A stretch of 64,000 bases of DNA from an uncultured Acetatifactor sp. GTDB lineage: Bacteria > Bacillota > Clostridia > Lachnospirales > Lachnospiraceae. Positions 27,220 to 37,817 of the stretch are shown here, piece after piece. The stretch is taken from assembly GCA_934436435.1 (NCBI GenBank), contig CAKSAN010000001.1, forward strand, positions 62,001 to 126,000, in the 5' to 3' direction. How positions within the stretch are numbered: the first letter of the stretch is position 1; every line of letters begins with the position of its first letter. Under the pieces are notes generated by a model that searched no databases, was not told where the DNA came from, and saw only the letters and a program-made list of their open reading frames with translations. A program made the translations under genes and the position numbers.

Positions 27220-28836
27220 ATGATTGGAGCAGATGCGATTATTAAATGTCTGGAAGCAGAAGGGGTGAGTACTGTTTTCGGATATCCCGGTGTTGCCATA
27301 TGTCCTTTTTTCAACAGTATTCTGGATTCTAAGATCCGGACGGTATTGATCCGTACGGAGCAGAATGCGGCCCATGCGGCCAGCGGTGTAGCCCGTATGA
27401 CCGGCCGCCCCGGCGTGTGCGCTGTGACTTCCGGTCCCGGTGCCACCAATGTCATTACCGGTATTGCTACAGCGTTTGCTGACAGCATTCCCCTGATCTG
27501 CATCACAGGGCAGGTCAACAGTGAACTGCTGGGCAGTGATGTGTTTCAGGAGGCAGATATCACCGGCGCGGTGGAATCCTTTGTAAAATACAGCTATCTG
27601 GTGAAAAATGTAAACGATATTCCCAGAGTGTTCAAAGAAGCATTCTATATTGCCAACACCGGAAGAAAAGGCCCGGTGCTGATCGATATTCCCATCGACA
27701 TTCAGAATGCCGTTATCAAGAACTTCCATTATCCGGAAGAGGTAAACTTACGAACCTATAAGCCCACTGTCAAAGGCCATGCTGTACAGATCAAGAAAGT
27801 CATTAAAGAACTGGAGCGCGCAAAACGCCCCATCATCTGTGCCGGCGGCGGAGTTCTGCTTAGCGAGGCCGAAGAAGAGCTGCGCAGCTTTGCAGAAGAA
27901 CACGGTATTCCTGTAGTCTCTACCATGATGGGGATCGGTGTCATGCCTACCGAGCATCCGCTCTATTACGGAATGGTGGGCAATAACGGTAAAGCCTATG
28001 CCAACCGTGCCATGAACGAATCGGATCTGCTGATCATGGTAGGGGCAAGAGTGGCAGACCGTGCAGTCAGTCAGCCGGACCTTATTACCCGGAACAAAGT
28101 ACTGGTACATATTGACGTGGATCCTGCGGAGATCGGCAAAAACGCAGGGCCATCCATCCCTCTGGTGGGCGATGCAAAACACATCTTCCAGGATTTCCAG
28201 AAGGAAGAATTCAGCTGCAATTATGAGGAATGGATCGCTGCACTGAATGAGTATCGTTCCACCATGGAAAAGAAGAGAACTCCCAACCCCGATTACGTGG
28301 ATCCCGCAGCATTTATCACAAGGCTTTCCGAGAAGATGCAGGAGGACGGTGTCTATGTGGCAGATGTGGGACAGAACCAGATCTGGTCCTGCGGTTATCA
28401 CATTGTGAAAAAAGGAAAGTTCCTGACCTCAGGTGGTATGGGAACCATGGGCTACTCCATTCCGGCTGCCATGGGAGCCAAGACGGCCGCCATGGACAGA
28501 CAGGTCATTGCCGTATGCGGTGACGGTTCCTTCCAGATGTCCATGATGGAATTGGCCACCATAAGACAGCACAAGATCCCGGTGAAGATCATCGTTCTGA
28601 AAAACAATTATCTGGGAATGGTAAGAGAATACCAGCATTATACCTATAAAGATCATTACTCTGTCGTGGATCTGTCCGGAAGCCCGGATCTGGAAAAACT
28701 ATCCGCAGCTTATGACATTCCTTATCTGCGTCTGGATAATATGGAGCACGTGGATGAGGTATTGGATGCTTTTCTGGCAAAGGACAATACCATGCTGTTA
28801 GAGTGTATGATCGATCCGATGGATCTGGTAAAATAA
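27220..28836 (+). CDS. ilvB: Acetolactate synthase, large (catalytic) subunit
   Basis: ThDP-dependent condensation of two pyruvates, or pyruvate with 2-oxobutyrate, at the entry to valine/leucine/isoleucine synthesis. The 538-residue protein has the catalytic Glu in RTEQNAAHAASGVAR, the GPGATN loop, and the ThDP/Mg motif GDGSFQMSMMELAT...NNYLGM. AAAGGAG precedes ATG 27220. It is followed directly by a regulatory subunit gene. Length and segments fit the biosynthetic rather than the fermentative AlsS type. Confidence 0.94.
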   Translation: MIGADAIIKCLEAEGVSTVFGYPGVAICPFFNSILDSKIRTVLIRTEQNAAHAASGVARMTGRPGVCAVTSGPGATNVITGIATAFADSIPLICITGQVNSELLGSDVFQEADITGAVESFVKYSYLVKNVNDIPRVFKEAFYIANTGRKGPVLIDIPIDIQNAVIKNFHYPEEVNLRTYKPTVKGHAVQIKKVIKELERAKRPIICAGGGVLLSEAEEELRSFAEEHGIPVVSTMMGIGVMPTEHPLYYGMVGNNGKAYANRAMNESDLLIMVGARVADRAVSQPDLITRNKVLVHIDVDPAEIGKNAGPSIPLVGDAKHIFQDFQKEEFSCNYEEWIAALNEYRSTMEKKRTPNPDYVDPAAFITRLSEKMQEDGVYVADVGQNQIWSCGYHIVKKGKFLTSGGMGTMGYSIPAAMGAKTAAMDRQVIAVCGDGSFQMSMMELATIRQHKIPVKIIVLKNNYLGMVREYQHYTYKDHYSVVDLSGSPDLEKLSAAYDIPYLRLDNMEHVDEVLDAFLAKDNTMLLECMIDPMDLVK

Positions 28837-28856
28837 CGGAAGGGAGCTGTACTTAA

Positions 28857-29345
28857 ATGAAGAGAATATATTCCGTATTGGTAGAGAACCGTTCCGGTGT
28901 TCTGTGTAAGGTAGCCGGTCTGTTCTCCAGAAGATGTTTTAATATTGACAGCCTTGCCGTGGGAGAGACCGATGACCATGCAGTTTCCTGTATGACCATC
29001 GTAAGCTCCGGTGACGAGCGTACCTTAGAGCAGATCGAAAAACAGCTGAACAAGAAGCTGGATGTCATCAAGGTAAAGACTTTATCCCAGGAACAGTGCT
29101 ATACCCGGGAATTGATGTTATTAAAAGTTAAATATAACAAGAATAATCGTAGGGATATCATAGAAATCTGTGACATTATGAAAACAGAGATTGTAGATAT
29201 GTCAAAACACTTTATGATGTTGCAAATTTGCGATGCTCCGGAGAAAATCGACACTCTGATCAAGATGCTTCAGACCATCAGCATCGTGGAAGTAGCCAGA
29301 ACCGGAACCCTGGCATTACCAAAATGTGCAGAAAATGATGATTAA
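28857..29345 (+). CDS. ilvN: Acetolactate synthase, small regulatory subunit (copy 1)
   Basis: A 162-residue regulatory subunit with an N-terminal ACT domain (RIYSVLVENRSGVLCKVAGLF, FNIDSLAVGETDD) and a C-terminal domain that in the family sets valine sensitivity. It starts 20 bases after ilvB, within one transcript. It is about one-third identical by eye to the second copy downstream, so the two are paralogues and not a recent duplication. Confidence 0.92.
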   Translation: MKRIYSVLVENRSGVLCKVAGLFSRRCFNIDSLAVGETDDHAVSCMTIVSSGDERTLEQIEKQLNKKLDVIKVKTLSQEQCYTRELMLLKVKYNKNNRRDIIEICDIMKTEIVDMSKHFMMLQICDAPEKIDTLIKMLQTISIVEVARTGTLALPKCAENDD

Positions 29346-29376
29346 AATGCATCAATCATAATGTTAAATTCACTAA

Positions 29377-29405
29377 TTGACATTCTGTAGGCATCTTGCT
29401 ATATT
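29377..29405 (+). promoter_or_regulatory. Internal promoter for ilvN2-ilvC
   Basis: TTGACA (29377-29382), exactly 17 bases, TATATT (29400-29405). A stem-loop at the predicted 5' end of the transcript (29413-29425 with 29430-29442, GCAA tetraloop, two-base internal mismatch) may stabilise the message or regulate it. Confidence 0.8.
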
Positions 29406-29471
29406 AAGAATACAGTTGCTGTTCCGCAAGGGAGCGCAGTTGTAGAAATACGAAAGGTATGGTAGATATTC

Positions 29472-29990
29472 ATGCAGAAAAAAGTATTTCAGCTGTTGGT
29501 TGATAACACCTCGGGTGTACTGAGCCGCATTGCCGGATTGTTTTCCCGTCGTGGTTACAATATCGAAAGTATTACGGCAGGTGTGACCGCCGATCCCCGT
29601 TTTACCAGAATCACCATCGTGACATCGGGAGATGATGACATTCTGGAACAGATTGAGAAGCAGGTGGGAAAGCTTGTGGATGTCCGGGATATCAAGGAAC
29701 TGGATCCGGAGGACAGTGTGTACCGCGAACTGGTACTGGTCAAGGTGAAAGTAGATCCCGAAAAGCGCCTGGAGATCCGTCAGGGCGTAGAGTTCCTCGC
29801 CAACAATTTCCGTGCGAAGATCATTGATGTGGGAGCGGAGAATCTGATCGTGGAATTCACCGGTAACCATAGTAAAGTCAATGCATTGATTCAGCGTTTC
29901 ACCGAGGAATACGAAGTGCTGGAGCTTGCCAGAACCGGTATCACAGGTCTTGGCAGAGGTATCGAGAACGTTACTTATATTGAAGATTAA
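29472..29990 (+). CDS. ilvH: Acetolactate synthase, small regulatory subunit (copy 2)
   Basis: A second ACT-domain regulatory subunit, 172 residues, with the classic IlvN/IlvH opening VFQLLVDNTSGVLSRIAGLFSR (split here only for reading) and the conserved ARTGITGLGRG at the C-terminus. This copy is closer to the standard family than copy 1. It begins a new transcription unit with its own promoter and precedes ilvC. Having two small subunits around one large subunit may give two differently feedback-controlled holoenzymes; that is inference. Confidence 0.92.
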   Translation: MQKKVFQLLVDNTSGVLSRIAGLFSRRGYNIESITAGVTADPRFTRITIVTSGDDDILEQIEKQVGKLVDVRDIKELDPEDSVYRELVLVKVKVDPEKRLEIRQGVEFLANNFRAKIIDVGAENLIVEFTGNHSKVNALIQRFTEEYEVLELARTGITGLGRGIENVTYIED

Positions 29991-30067
29991 GGTATTAAAG
30001 ATTGAGGATTACAGAATAAGACCTCATGATCCATGTTAGCTCTAGGGAATATCCCTATCAGTTATAA

Positions 30068-31117
<1,050 letters not shown>

Positions 31118-31148
31118 TCGACCGTAAAAAATCTAATGCTATGACAAA

Positions 31149-31192
31149 AAGGCTGTGTGAGAATATAAAAGTTCTGGCACAGCCTTATTTTT
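31149..31192 (+). terminator. Terminator after ilvC
   Basis: AAGGCTGTG (31149-31157) pairs with CACAGCCTT (31178-31186), with further AGAA/TTCT pairing inside; ATTTTT follows. The remaining 160 bases up to the ABC gene hold AT-rich sequence without a convincing promoter. Confidence 0.85.
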
Positions 31193-31351
31193 GACAAAAA
31201 ATCAGTTGTTTTTAAAGGAAAACCGCAAAAACAAACTGGTAAATACATATTAATTGCGATAAAATGAACAGGTAAACTGAAAGAACGTGAAAATGTCGTA
31301 AAAAGGCACGCGGATAGAAAGAGACATGGAGTCCGCAGATCACGGAAAGGC

Positions 31352-33169
31352 ATGAAACGCAGCATGAAAGATTTTGAAGCAAAGACATCCCCCAGACAGA
31401 AAATGGATACCGAGAGCTGGTTTATCGAATGTTACCGGAACAATCAGGGACATCCTCTGCGGACGTTAGTACATCTGTACAAGGGAAATTATCACAAATT
31501 CGTTCTGGCAGTCATCTGCTTTTTTGCAAAGCATGCCTGTGTATGGGTGCTGCCGATCATCACGGCCAACATCATCAATGACGTGACCTCCCACAATCCG
31601 AATACTTTTCGGAATATTATATTTTACAGTATTCTGGAAGCCGGACTGATCCTGTTAAATATCCCGATGAACTACCTGTATACCTCCTATAAAAGTCTTG
31701 CCACCCGCTATGCGGAGACAGGGCTTCGGAAGGCGCTGATCCGGAAGCTGCAACAGTTATCCATTTCCTACCATGTGGAGACCCAGTCCGGACGATTGCA
31801 GTCCAAAATCATGCGTGACGTGGAAGCGGTGGAGGGACTTTCCACACAGCTGTTTTTAAGTATTCTGAACATTGCCCTGAATATCGGCGTGGCTCTGGTG
31901 GTGACCATCAGCAAGAGCCGGATCGTATTCATCTTTTTCCTGCTGACCACGCCGGTGGCGGCCATCACCATGGTCACCTTCCGGAATATCATGAAAAAAC
32001 GAAACACCGAATTTCGTAAGGAAATGGAAGAGACCTCCGCCAGAGTCATGGAAATGGTGGAACTGGTACCCGTGACCAGAGCCCATGCGCTGGAGGATGA
32101 AGAGGTCGCCAAAATGAGCGGCCAGCTCTTTGCCGTGGCGGAAAAGGGCTATAAGCTGGATTTGATCCAGGCGCTATTCGGCTCGGTGGGCTGGGCGGTC
32201 TTCCAGATCTTTCAGGTGATCTGTCTGGCATTTACCGGATATCTGGCCATCGGTGGCAAGATCCAGGCAGGTGACATCACGCTGTACCAGAGCTATTTTG
32301 CCACCGTGGTCAATCAGGTCTCTTCCATCGTCACCCTGCTGCCCACCATTGCCAAAGGCATTGAATCCGTCAATTCCATCGGTGAAGTACTGTTGTCCGA
32401 AGATATCGAAGACAACGAGGGCAAGGAAAAGCTGGAACAGGTGACCGGTACTTTTGATTTTGAGGATGTGTGCTTCCATTATAAAAACAACGAACACAAC
32501 GTGCTGAACCACCTGAATCTTCATGTGAAAGCGGGAGAGACCATTGCACTGGTGGGCGAATCTGGCGCCGGAAAGTCCACGATCCTGAATCTGGTCATCG
32601 GCTTTAATCAGGCGGAGAGCGGAAAGGTACTGATCGACGGAAAGGATATCAGTCAGATCGATCTTCGTACCTACCGAAAACATCTGGCGGTGGTGCCCCA
32701 GACCTCGATCCTGTTCTCAGGAACGATCCGGGACAATATTACCTATGGATGCGAAAATGTATCCGAGGAGGAACTGCAGAAAGTCATTCATGCCGCCAAT
32801 CTGTCGGATCTGATCGCATCACTGCCAAAAGGTCTGGATACCATGGTGGGAGAGCACGGCGGTAAGCTGTCCGGCGGCCAGAGACAGCGTATCTCCATTG
32901 CCAGAGCCCTGATCCGGGATCCGAAGGTGATCGTACTGGATGAAGCCACCTCGGCACTGGACAGCATCTCCGAAAAGCTGATCCAGCAGGCGTTAAACAA
33001 TCTGACGGAAGGGCGGACCACCTTTATCGTAGCTCACAGACTGTCCACCATCCGGGATGCCGACAGAATCGCCGTGATTGCTGATGGCCACTGCGCGGAG
33101 TACGGAACCTACGAGGAGCTTATGGCATTGCAGGGAGAATTTTATCAGTTAAAACAGATTCAGAGCTGA
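31352..33169 (+). CDS. ABC exporter half-transporter (fused permease-ATPase)
   Basis: A 605-residue type IV ABC exporter: a roughly 60-residue N-terminal cytosolic extension, six transmembrane helices (about 50-330), and a nucleotide-binding domain with Walker A GESGAGKST, Q-loop VVPQTSILF, signature LSGGQRQR and Walker B VIVLDEATSALD, and the H-loop VAHRLST. All catalytic motifs are intact. It most likely works as a homodimer since no partner lies adjacent. Substrate unknown. GGAAAGG precedes ATG 31352. Confidence 0.9.
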   Translation: MKRSMKDFEAKTSPRQKMDTESWFIECYRNNQGHPLRTLVHLYKGNYHKFVLAVICFFAKHACVWVLPIITANIINDVTSHNPNTFRNIIFYSILEAGLILLNIPMNYLYTSYKSLATRYAETGLRKALIRKLQQLSISYHVETQSGRLQSKIMRDVEAVEGLSTQLFLSILNIALNIGVALVVTISKSRIVFIFFLLTTPVAAITMVTFRNIMKKRNTEFRKEMEETSARVMEMVELVPVTRAHALEDEEVAKMSGQLFAVAEKGYKLDLIQALFGSVGWAVFQIFQVICLAFTGYLAIGGKIQAGDITLYQSYFATVVNQVSSIVTLLPTIAKGIESVNSIGEVLLSEDIEDNEGKEKLEQVTGTFDFEDVCFHYKNNEHNVLNHLNLHVKAGETIALVGESGAGKSTILNLVIGFNQAESGKVLIDGKDISQIDLRTYRKHLAVVPQTSILFSGTIRDNITYGCENVSEEELQKVIHAANLSDLIASLPKGLDTMVGEHGGKLSGGQRQRISIARALIRDPKVIVLDEATSALDSISEKLIQQALNNLTEGRTTFIVAHRLSTIRDADRIAVIADGHCAEYGTYEELMALQGEFYQLKQIQS

Positions 33170-33203
33170 TGCGAGAAACGAAACGTAAAAACAGAAAAGT
33201 TGC

Positions 33204-33232
33204 TTGAAACATATGTTCGGCTATGGTATGAT
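33204..33232 (+). promoter_or_regulatory. ruvAB promoter with LexA-type SOS box
   Basis: TTGAAA (33204-33209), 17 bases, TATGAT (33227-33232). The 12-mer AAACATATGTTC at 33207-33218 overlaps the -35 box and differs at one position from the Gram-positive LexA/DinR box GAACATATGTTC. Repression of ruvAB by LexA is therefore likely. Confidence 0.8.
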
Positions 33233-33343
33233 AAACATATCGTAGCCGTTTTTATGGAAACCGCCCGATACAGAACGATGCTTCCGGCTTTTGGTAAGGA
33301 TGGCTGCCATTTGTAAGACAGGAAAGGCGAGGACTTAACATAC

Positions 33344-33970
33344 ATGTTTGCATATGTGAATGGTTTTTTGGAGGATGTCACAGTAGATAACGCCGTGATC
33401 GATGTCAACGGCTTTGGAATCAACGTGCGGATCTCAGCGGATACGGCGTCCAGACTTCCGGGGATCGGTGAGCAGGTCCGGCTTTATACCTATACTTACG
33501 TGAAGGAAGATGCCTTTTTATTATACGGTTTTCTCTCCCGGAGCGATCTGGAGATGTTCCGGCTCTGCATCACAGTCAGCGGAATCGGACCGAAGGGTGC
33601 TCTGGCGATCTTATCGGTCATGGATGCGGACTCCCTGCGGTTTGCCATTATGTCCGGAGATGCCAAGGCGATCTCCAAAGCCCCCGGTGTGGGAGCCCGG
33701 ACGGCACAGCGCCTGATTCTGGAATTGAAGGATAAGATCTCCATTGATGACACCCTGATTTCCAGGGAGATCGCAGCCAGTGGGGCACAGGGAATTCTGA
33801 CTGCAGGCAGCCTGCACATCGACAGCGAGAAGAAACGGGAAGCCGTGGAAGCTCTGGTAGCGTTGGGCTACGGACAGGCGGAGAGTCTTAAGGCCGTTAA
33901 TGCCATTGAGGATGTGGAGTCTATGGATTCCGGAGCGATCCTGAAGGCCGCATTGAAAAAATTGTTTTAA
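33344..33970 (+). CDS. ruvA: Holliday junction DNA helicase subunit RuvA
   Basis: Tetrameric Holliday-junction-binding subunit that loads RuvB. The 208-residue protein has the N-terminal OB domain (FAYVNGFLEDV), two helix-hairpin-helix motifs (VSGIGPKGALAIL, APGVGARTAQRLILELKDK) and the C-terminal RuvB-contact domain (EAVEALVALGYGQAE). ATG 33344 follows an AGGCGAGGA region. It lies 15 bases ahead of ruvB, in the standard operon. Confidence 0.97.
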   Translation: MFAYVNGFLEDVTVDNAVIDVNGFGINVRISADTASRLPGIGEQVRLYTYTYVKEDAFLLYGFLSRSDLEMFRLCITVSGIGPKGALAILSVMDADSLRFAIMSGDAKAISKAPGVGARTAQRLILELKDKISIDDTLISREIAASGAQGILTAGSLHIDSEKKREAVEALVALGYGQAESLKAVNAIEDVESMDSGAILKAALKKLF

Positions 33971-33985
33971 GGAACCGGATAAATT

Positions 33986-34978
33986 ATGCCCAGAAGAATG
34001 ATAGAGACGAATATTACAGAAGAAGATATCAAGCTGGAAGGCTCTCTGCGTCCCCAGACGCTGGATGACTATATCGGTCAGTCCAAGATCAAAGAGAATC
34101 TGAAAGTCTATATTACGGCTGCAAAGCAGCGTGGAGACGCTCTGGATCATGTGCTGTTCTACGGACCGCCCGGACTGGGTAAGACCACCCTTGCGGGGAT
34201 CATCGCCAACGAAATGGGGGTTCACATGAAGGTGACCAGCGGACCGGCGATCGAAAAGCCCGGAGAGATGGCTGCGATCTTAAATAATCTGGAGGAGGGC
34301 GACCTGTTGTTCGTGGATGAGATCCACCGCCTGAACCGTCAGGTGGAGGAAGTACTGTATCCCGCCATGGAGGATTACTGCATTGATATTATGATCGGGA
34401 AGGGCTCCAGTGCCAGATCCGTCCGGCTGGAGCTGCCGAAGTTCACGCTGGTGGGTGCCACTACCCGTGCCGGACTTCTGACGGCGCCCCTGAGGGACCG
34501 TTTCGGTATGATCCACCATCTGGAGTTTTATACCATAGAGGAATTGCAGCAGATCATCATGCATTCTGCCAGAATCCTGGACGTGGAGATCGAACCGGCC
34601 GGAGCGAAGGAGATGGCAAGAAGGAGCCGTGGTACACCCAGACTTGCCAACCGAATCTTAAAGCGTGTCCGTGATTTCGCCCAGGTGAAATACGACGGCA
34701 TTATTACGGAAGAAGTGGCCAGAACCGCACTGGATCTTATGGACGTGGACAAGATGGGGTTAGACCATATCGACCGCAATATTCTGGTCACGATCATTGA
34801 GAAGTTCGACGGAGGTCCCGTGGGGCTGGATACCTTGTCCGCCGCTATCGGCGAGGATGCGGGAACCATCGAAGATGTCTATGAACCCTACCTGATCAAG
34901 AACGGATTCCTGAACAGAACCCCCAAGGGAAGAGTGGTTACGGACCTGACCTATCATCATCTTGGATTACGTCCGTAA
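33986..34978 (+). CDS. ruvB: Holliday junction branch migration ATPase RuvB
   Basis: Hexameric AAA+ motor for branch migration. The 330-residue protein has Walker [10 protein letters not shown], Walker [13 protein letters not shown], sensor [19 protein letters not shown] with the arginine finger region, and a C-terminal winged helix ([20 protein letters not shown]). Normal length and all motifs present. Cotranscribed with ruvA from the SOS-type promoter; queA/tgt do not follow here. Confidence 0.98.
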   Translation: MPRRMIETNITEEDIKLEGSLRPQTLDDYIGQSKIKENLKVYITAAKQRGDALDHVLFYGPPGLGKTTLAGIIANEMGVHMKVTSGPAIEKPGEMAAILNNLEEGDLLFVDEIHRLNRQVEEVLYPAMEDYCIDIMIGKGSSARSVRLELPKFTLVGATTRAGLLTAPLRDRFGMIHHLEFYTIEELQQIIMHSARILDVEIEPAGAKEMARRSRGTPRLANRILKRVRDFAQVKYDGIITEEVARTALDLMDVDKMGLDHIDRNILVTIIEKFDGGPVGLDTLSAAIGEDAGTIEDVYEPYLIKNGFLNRTPKGRVVTDLTYHHLGLRP

Positions 34979-35006
34979 CGGATACAGAATGCTTTCGAAA
35001 TTTTAC

Positions 35007-35035
35007 TTGCCACCCTATACATTCTGATATATAAT
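35007..35035 (+). promoter_or_regulatory. zapA promoter
   Basis: TTGCCA (35007-35012), 17 bases, TATAAT (35030-35035). Confidence 0.8.
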
Positions 35036-35108
35036 AAATGTTGTATTATTTTTTTTAACAAACGGCATATATTGTGTTTTTCAAAAGAGTGTTAAAAGGG
35101 GTGTGGAT

Positions 35109-35510
35109 ATGTCTCCTAAGACAGATACAGAAGTGATCATAGGCGGCAAGGTATTTACCTTAAGCGGCTATGAAAGTGAAGATTACATGCAGAAGATTGC
35201 CTCCTATATTAACAGTAAGATCTCTGAATATGGGAAGCTGGACAGCTTTCGAAGACAGCCCCTGGATAAGCAGAACATTCTGCTCCAGCTGAATATTGCG
35301 GATGATTATTTTAAGGCCAAGAAGCAGATCTCTATTTTGGAGGAGGAGCTTCAAGGCAAGGAAAAAGAACTCTATGATCTGAAACATGAACTGATCTCTG
35401 CACAGATCAAATTGGAAAATGCGGAAAAACAGGGAAAAGAACTGCAAAAGCAGTTGAATGAAGATGCCAAGAAAATTGTACGTCTGGAGACAGAATTAAA
35501 AGACAAATAA
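35109..35510 (+). CDS. zapA: Cell division protein ZapA
   Basis: FtsZ-ring-associated protein that bundles protofilaments. 133 residues: an N-terminal globular domain (EVIIGGKVFTLSGYESEDYMQKIASYIN) and a long C-terminal coiled coil (about 55-133). The coiled coil is longer than in the roughly 85-100-residue ZapA of Bacillus. ATG 35109 is chosen over GTG 35103 because AAAAGGGG (35094-35101) gives a 7-base spacing. A stem-loop follows before the U32 gene. Confidence 0.88.
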   Translation: MSPKTDTEVIIGGKVFTLSGYESEDYMQKIASYINSKISEYGKLDSFRRQPLDKQNILLQLNIADDYFKAKKQISILEEELQGKEKELYDLKHELISAQIKLENAEKQGKELQKQLNEDAKKIVRLETELKDK

Positions 35511-35513
35511 TTG

Positions 35514-35539
35514 ATAGCTGTCCGGTTTCGGGCAGCTAT
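35514..35539 (+). terminator. Weak terminator or attenuator hairpin between zapA and U32 gene
   Basis: ATAGCTG (35514-35520) pairs with CAGCTAT (35533-35539), with GG/CC pairs inside and a GGTTTC loop. The following TTACTTAT is a poor T-run, so partial read-through into the U32 gene is likely. Confidence 0.5.
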
Positions 35540-35571
35540 TTACTTATATGATGAGCCGGGTGAGGAAATCC

Positions 35572-37797
35572 ATGAATGCAGCAAAAAAAGTAGAATTGCT
35601 GGCACCTGCCGGGAATGCGGAGGCTTTTTACGGAGCAATCCACGCCGGTGCGGATGCCATATATCTGGGGGGCAGTCGTTTTGGTGCCAGGGCGTATGCA
35701 GAGAATTTTTCGGAAGAGGAACTGGTCACCTGCATCCGCTATGCCCATCTTTTCGGAAGAAAAGTATATCTTACCGTGAATACGTTAGTGAAAGAATCCG
35801 AGTTTTCAGAACTTCATGATTATCTTGCCCCTTATTACCGGGCCGGACTGGACGGTGTGATCGTTCAGGATATGGGAGTATTTGTGTATCTTCGGGAACA
35901 TTTCCCGGGAATGGAACTTCATGGAAGTACCCAGATGACCATTACCGGAGAATACGGAGCCTCTTTTTTGAAGGAACAAGGCGCCTGCCGTGTGGTTCCT
36001 GCCAGAGAACTGAGTCTTACGGAGATCCGCCGGATCAAGGAAGTCACCGGCATGGAGATCGAATGCTTTATTCACGGTGCCATGTGTTATTGTTATTCCG
36101 GGCAATGCCTGTTCAGCAGTATCCTGGGGGGCCGAAGCGGTAACCGCGGCCGATGCGCACAGCCCTGTCGCCTGCCCTATACGACCGAAAGTCATCCGAA
36201 GGAGTGTTATCCCTTAAGTCTGAAGGATATGTGTACCATAGAATATATCCCACAGCTTCTGGAGGCAGGGATCGATTCCTTTAAGATCGAAGGCCGGATG
36301 AAGAAGCCGGAATACGCTGCCGGCGTTACTGCTGTGTATCGTAAGTATATTGATAAGTATTATGCAGATCCAAAAGCTCCCTGGAAGATTTCTAAGGCAG
36401 ATATGCATGCATTGTCCTGCCTCTATATCCGCAGCGAACGTCAGGACGGTTATTACCACAAGCATAACGGCCGGGAGATGGTGACTCTAAACAGCCCGGC
36501 ATACAGTGGCAGTGACGAAGGGCTATTGGACAATATCCGCAGGGAGCATCTGGAGCACAGATTATCCCTGCCGGTTCACATGCAGGCGGATTTCATCACC
36601 GGAAAAGCTGCCGTACTGCACTTAAAAAGCGGTGACATTGAGATCACGCTGGAGGGGGATCCGGTAGACGAGGCTGCCAGACAGCCGATCACCCGGGAAA
36701 ATATAGCAAAGCAGCTGGGAAAACTGGGAGACAGTCATTTTCATCTGGAAGAAGCTGTTCAGATCCGGGTAAGTGCCAATGCCTTTTATCCGTTAAAAGC
36801 CATAAATGAGTTAAGAAGAAGGGGACTTGTCCTGTTGGAGGAACAGGTGATCCTGCATAACGGTTTCCCCTATGAAAGGAATTCCGAAAAAGTTTACAGG
36901 CAGGATTCCAAAACCGTTTCCGGGGTCCGCACCTTAAAAGAGGAACGGGAGACCGGTGTGGAATGGGCCGTCAGTCTGAGGACCCCCGCACAGTGGAGGG
37001 GATTTTGCAGGTCCACGTTCTTTCGGGATCACGCAGAGAGAGCCGGAAGGCTCCGCCTGTATCTGGACGCGGATTTCCTGTTACAGGATCCGGCACAGAC
37101 AGTAAAAATATTCCGTGAACTGAACGAAAAAGGGATCCTGTGTATGATCGCTCTGCCGAAGATCCTTCGACTGCGGGATCGGCAATATCTGAAAAAACTA
37201 CAGGAACTGCTGTGGGAAAACAGTGAGTATATCCGGGGATTTCAGGCAGCTTCCCTGGAACATATAGAGTTGCTGCGGCAATGGAGCTTTCCCGGGAAAG
37301 AGATTCTGGGCGATCACAGCCTCTATATCTGGAATCGGGACTGTCTTGATTTCTGGAAGGGGCAGATCGACGGTTTCTGCCTGCCGTTAGAACTTACGGC
37401 TGCGGAGCAAAAAGCCATTTTGGATCCTGCGTTTCCTGCGGAAAAAATACTTTACGGCAGAATTCCCATGATGGTCACCGCAAATTGCGTTGTAAAGACC
37501 ACCGGACAATGCCGCCCAAAGGAAGGTTCTGAAATCGCAGAACTGACGGATCGTTATCATAAACATTTTCCGGTTCTGCGTAATTGTACGCATTGTTTTA
37601 ATGTGATCTATAACAGTGTACCGTTATCGTTGCACAAGGACTGGGAAAAATGGCAGAGCAGAGTCATCGGCAGACTTGATTTCACCACGGAGACCGAGTC
37701 GGAGACTCTGGGGATTCTGGAGTACTTTGCCGGAAAAGGCAGTAAGCTTCCCTTTGCCGAATATACCACCGGTCACGAAAAACGTGGCGTGGACTAA
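35572..37797 (+). CDS. U32 family peptidase / RlhA-type protein
   Basis: A 741-residue member of the U32 group. The N-terminal barrel starts ELLAPAGNAEAFYGAIHAGADAIYLGG. The family signature with clustered cysteines is ECFIHGAMCYCYSGQC...RGRCAQPCRLPY (residues about 160-205). A DUF3656-like C-terminal half follows with further Cys (NCTHCFNVIYNSVPLSL). Related proteins are called collagenase-like, but E. coli RlhA uses this fold to hydroxylate 23S rRNA, so an RNA-modification role is at least as likely. ATG 35572 with GAGG 6 bases upstream is preferred to ATG 35548. Confidence 0.88.
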   Translation: MNAAKKVELLAPAGNAEAFYGAIHAGADAIYLGGSRFGARAYAENFSEEELVTCIRYAHLFGRKVYLTVNTLVKESEFSELHDYLAPYYRAGLDGVIVQDMGVFVYLREHFPGMELHGSTQMTITGEYGASFLKEQGACRVVPARELSLTEIRRIKEVTGMEIECFIHGAMCYCYSGQCLFSSILGGRSGNRGRCAQPCRLPYTTESHPKECYPLSLKDMCTIEYIPQLLEAGIDSFKIEGRMKKPEYAAGVTAVYRKYIDKYYADPKAPWKISKADMHALSCLYIRSERQDGYYHKHNGREMVTLNSPAYSGSDEGLLDNIRREHLEHRLSLPVHMQADFITGKAAVLHLKSGDIEITLEGDPVDEAARQPITRENIAKQLGKLGDSHFHLEEAVQIRVSANAFYPLKAINELRRRGLVLLEEQVILHNGFPYERNSEKVYRQDSKTVSGVRTLKEERETGVEWAVSLRTPAQWRGFCRSTFFRDHAERAGRLRLYLDADFLLQDPAQTVKIFRELNEKGILCMIALPKILRLRDRQYLKKLQELLWENSEYIRGFQAASLEHIELLRQWSFPGKEILGDHSLYIWNRDCLDFWKGQIDGFCLPLELTAAEQKAILDPAFPAEKILYGRIPMMVTANCVVKTTGQCRPKEGSEIAELTDRYHKHFPVLRNCTHCFNVIYNSVPLSLHKDWEKWQSRVIGRLDFTTETESETLGILEYFAGKGSKLPFAEYTTGHEKRGVD

Positions 37798-37817
37798 ACA
37801 GAAAGGTATTTGAATTC

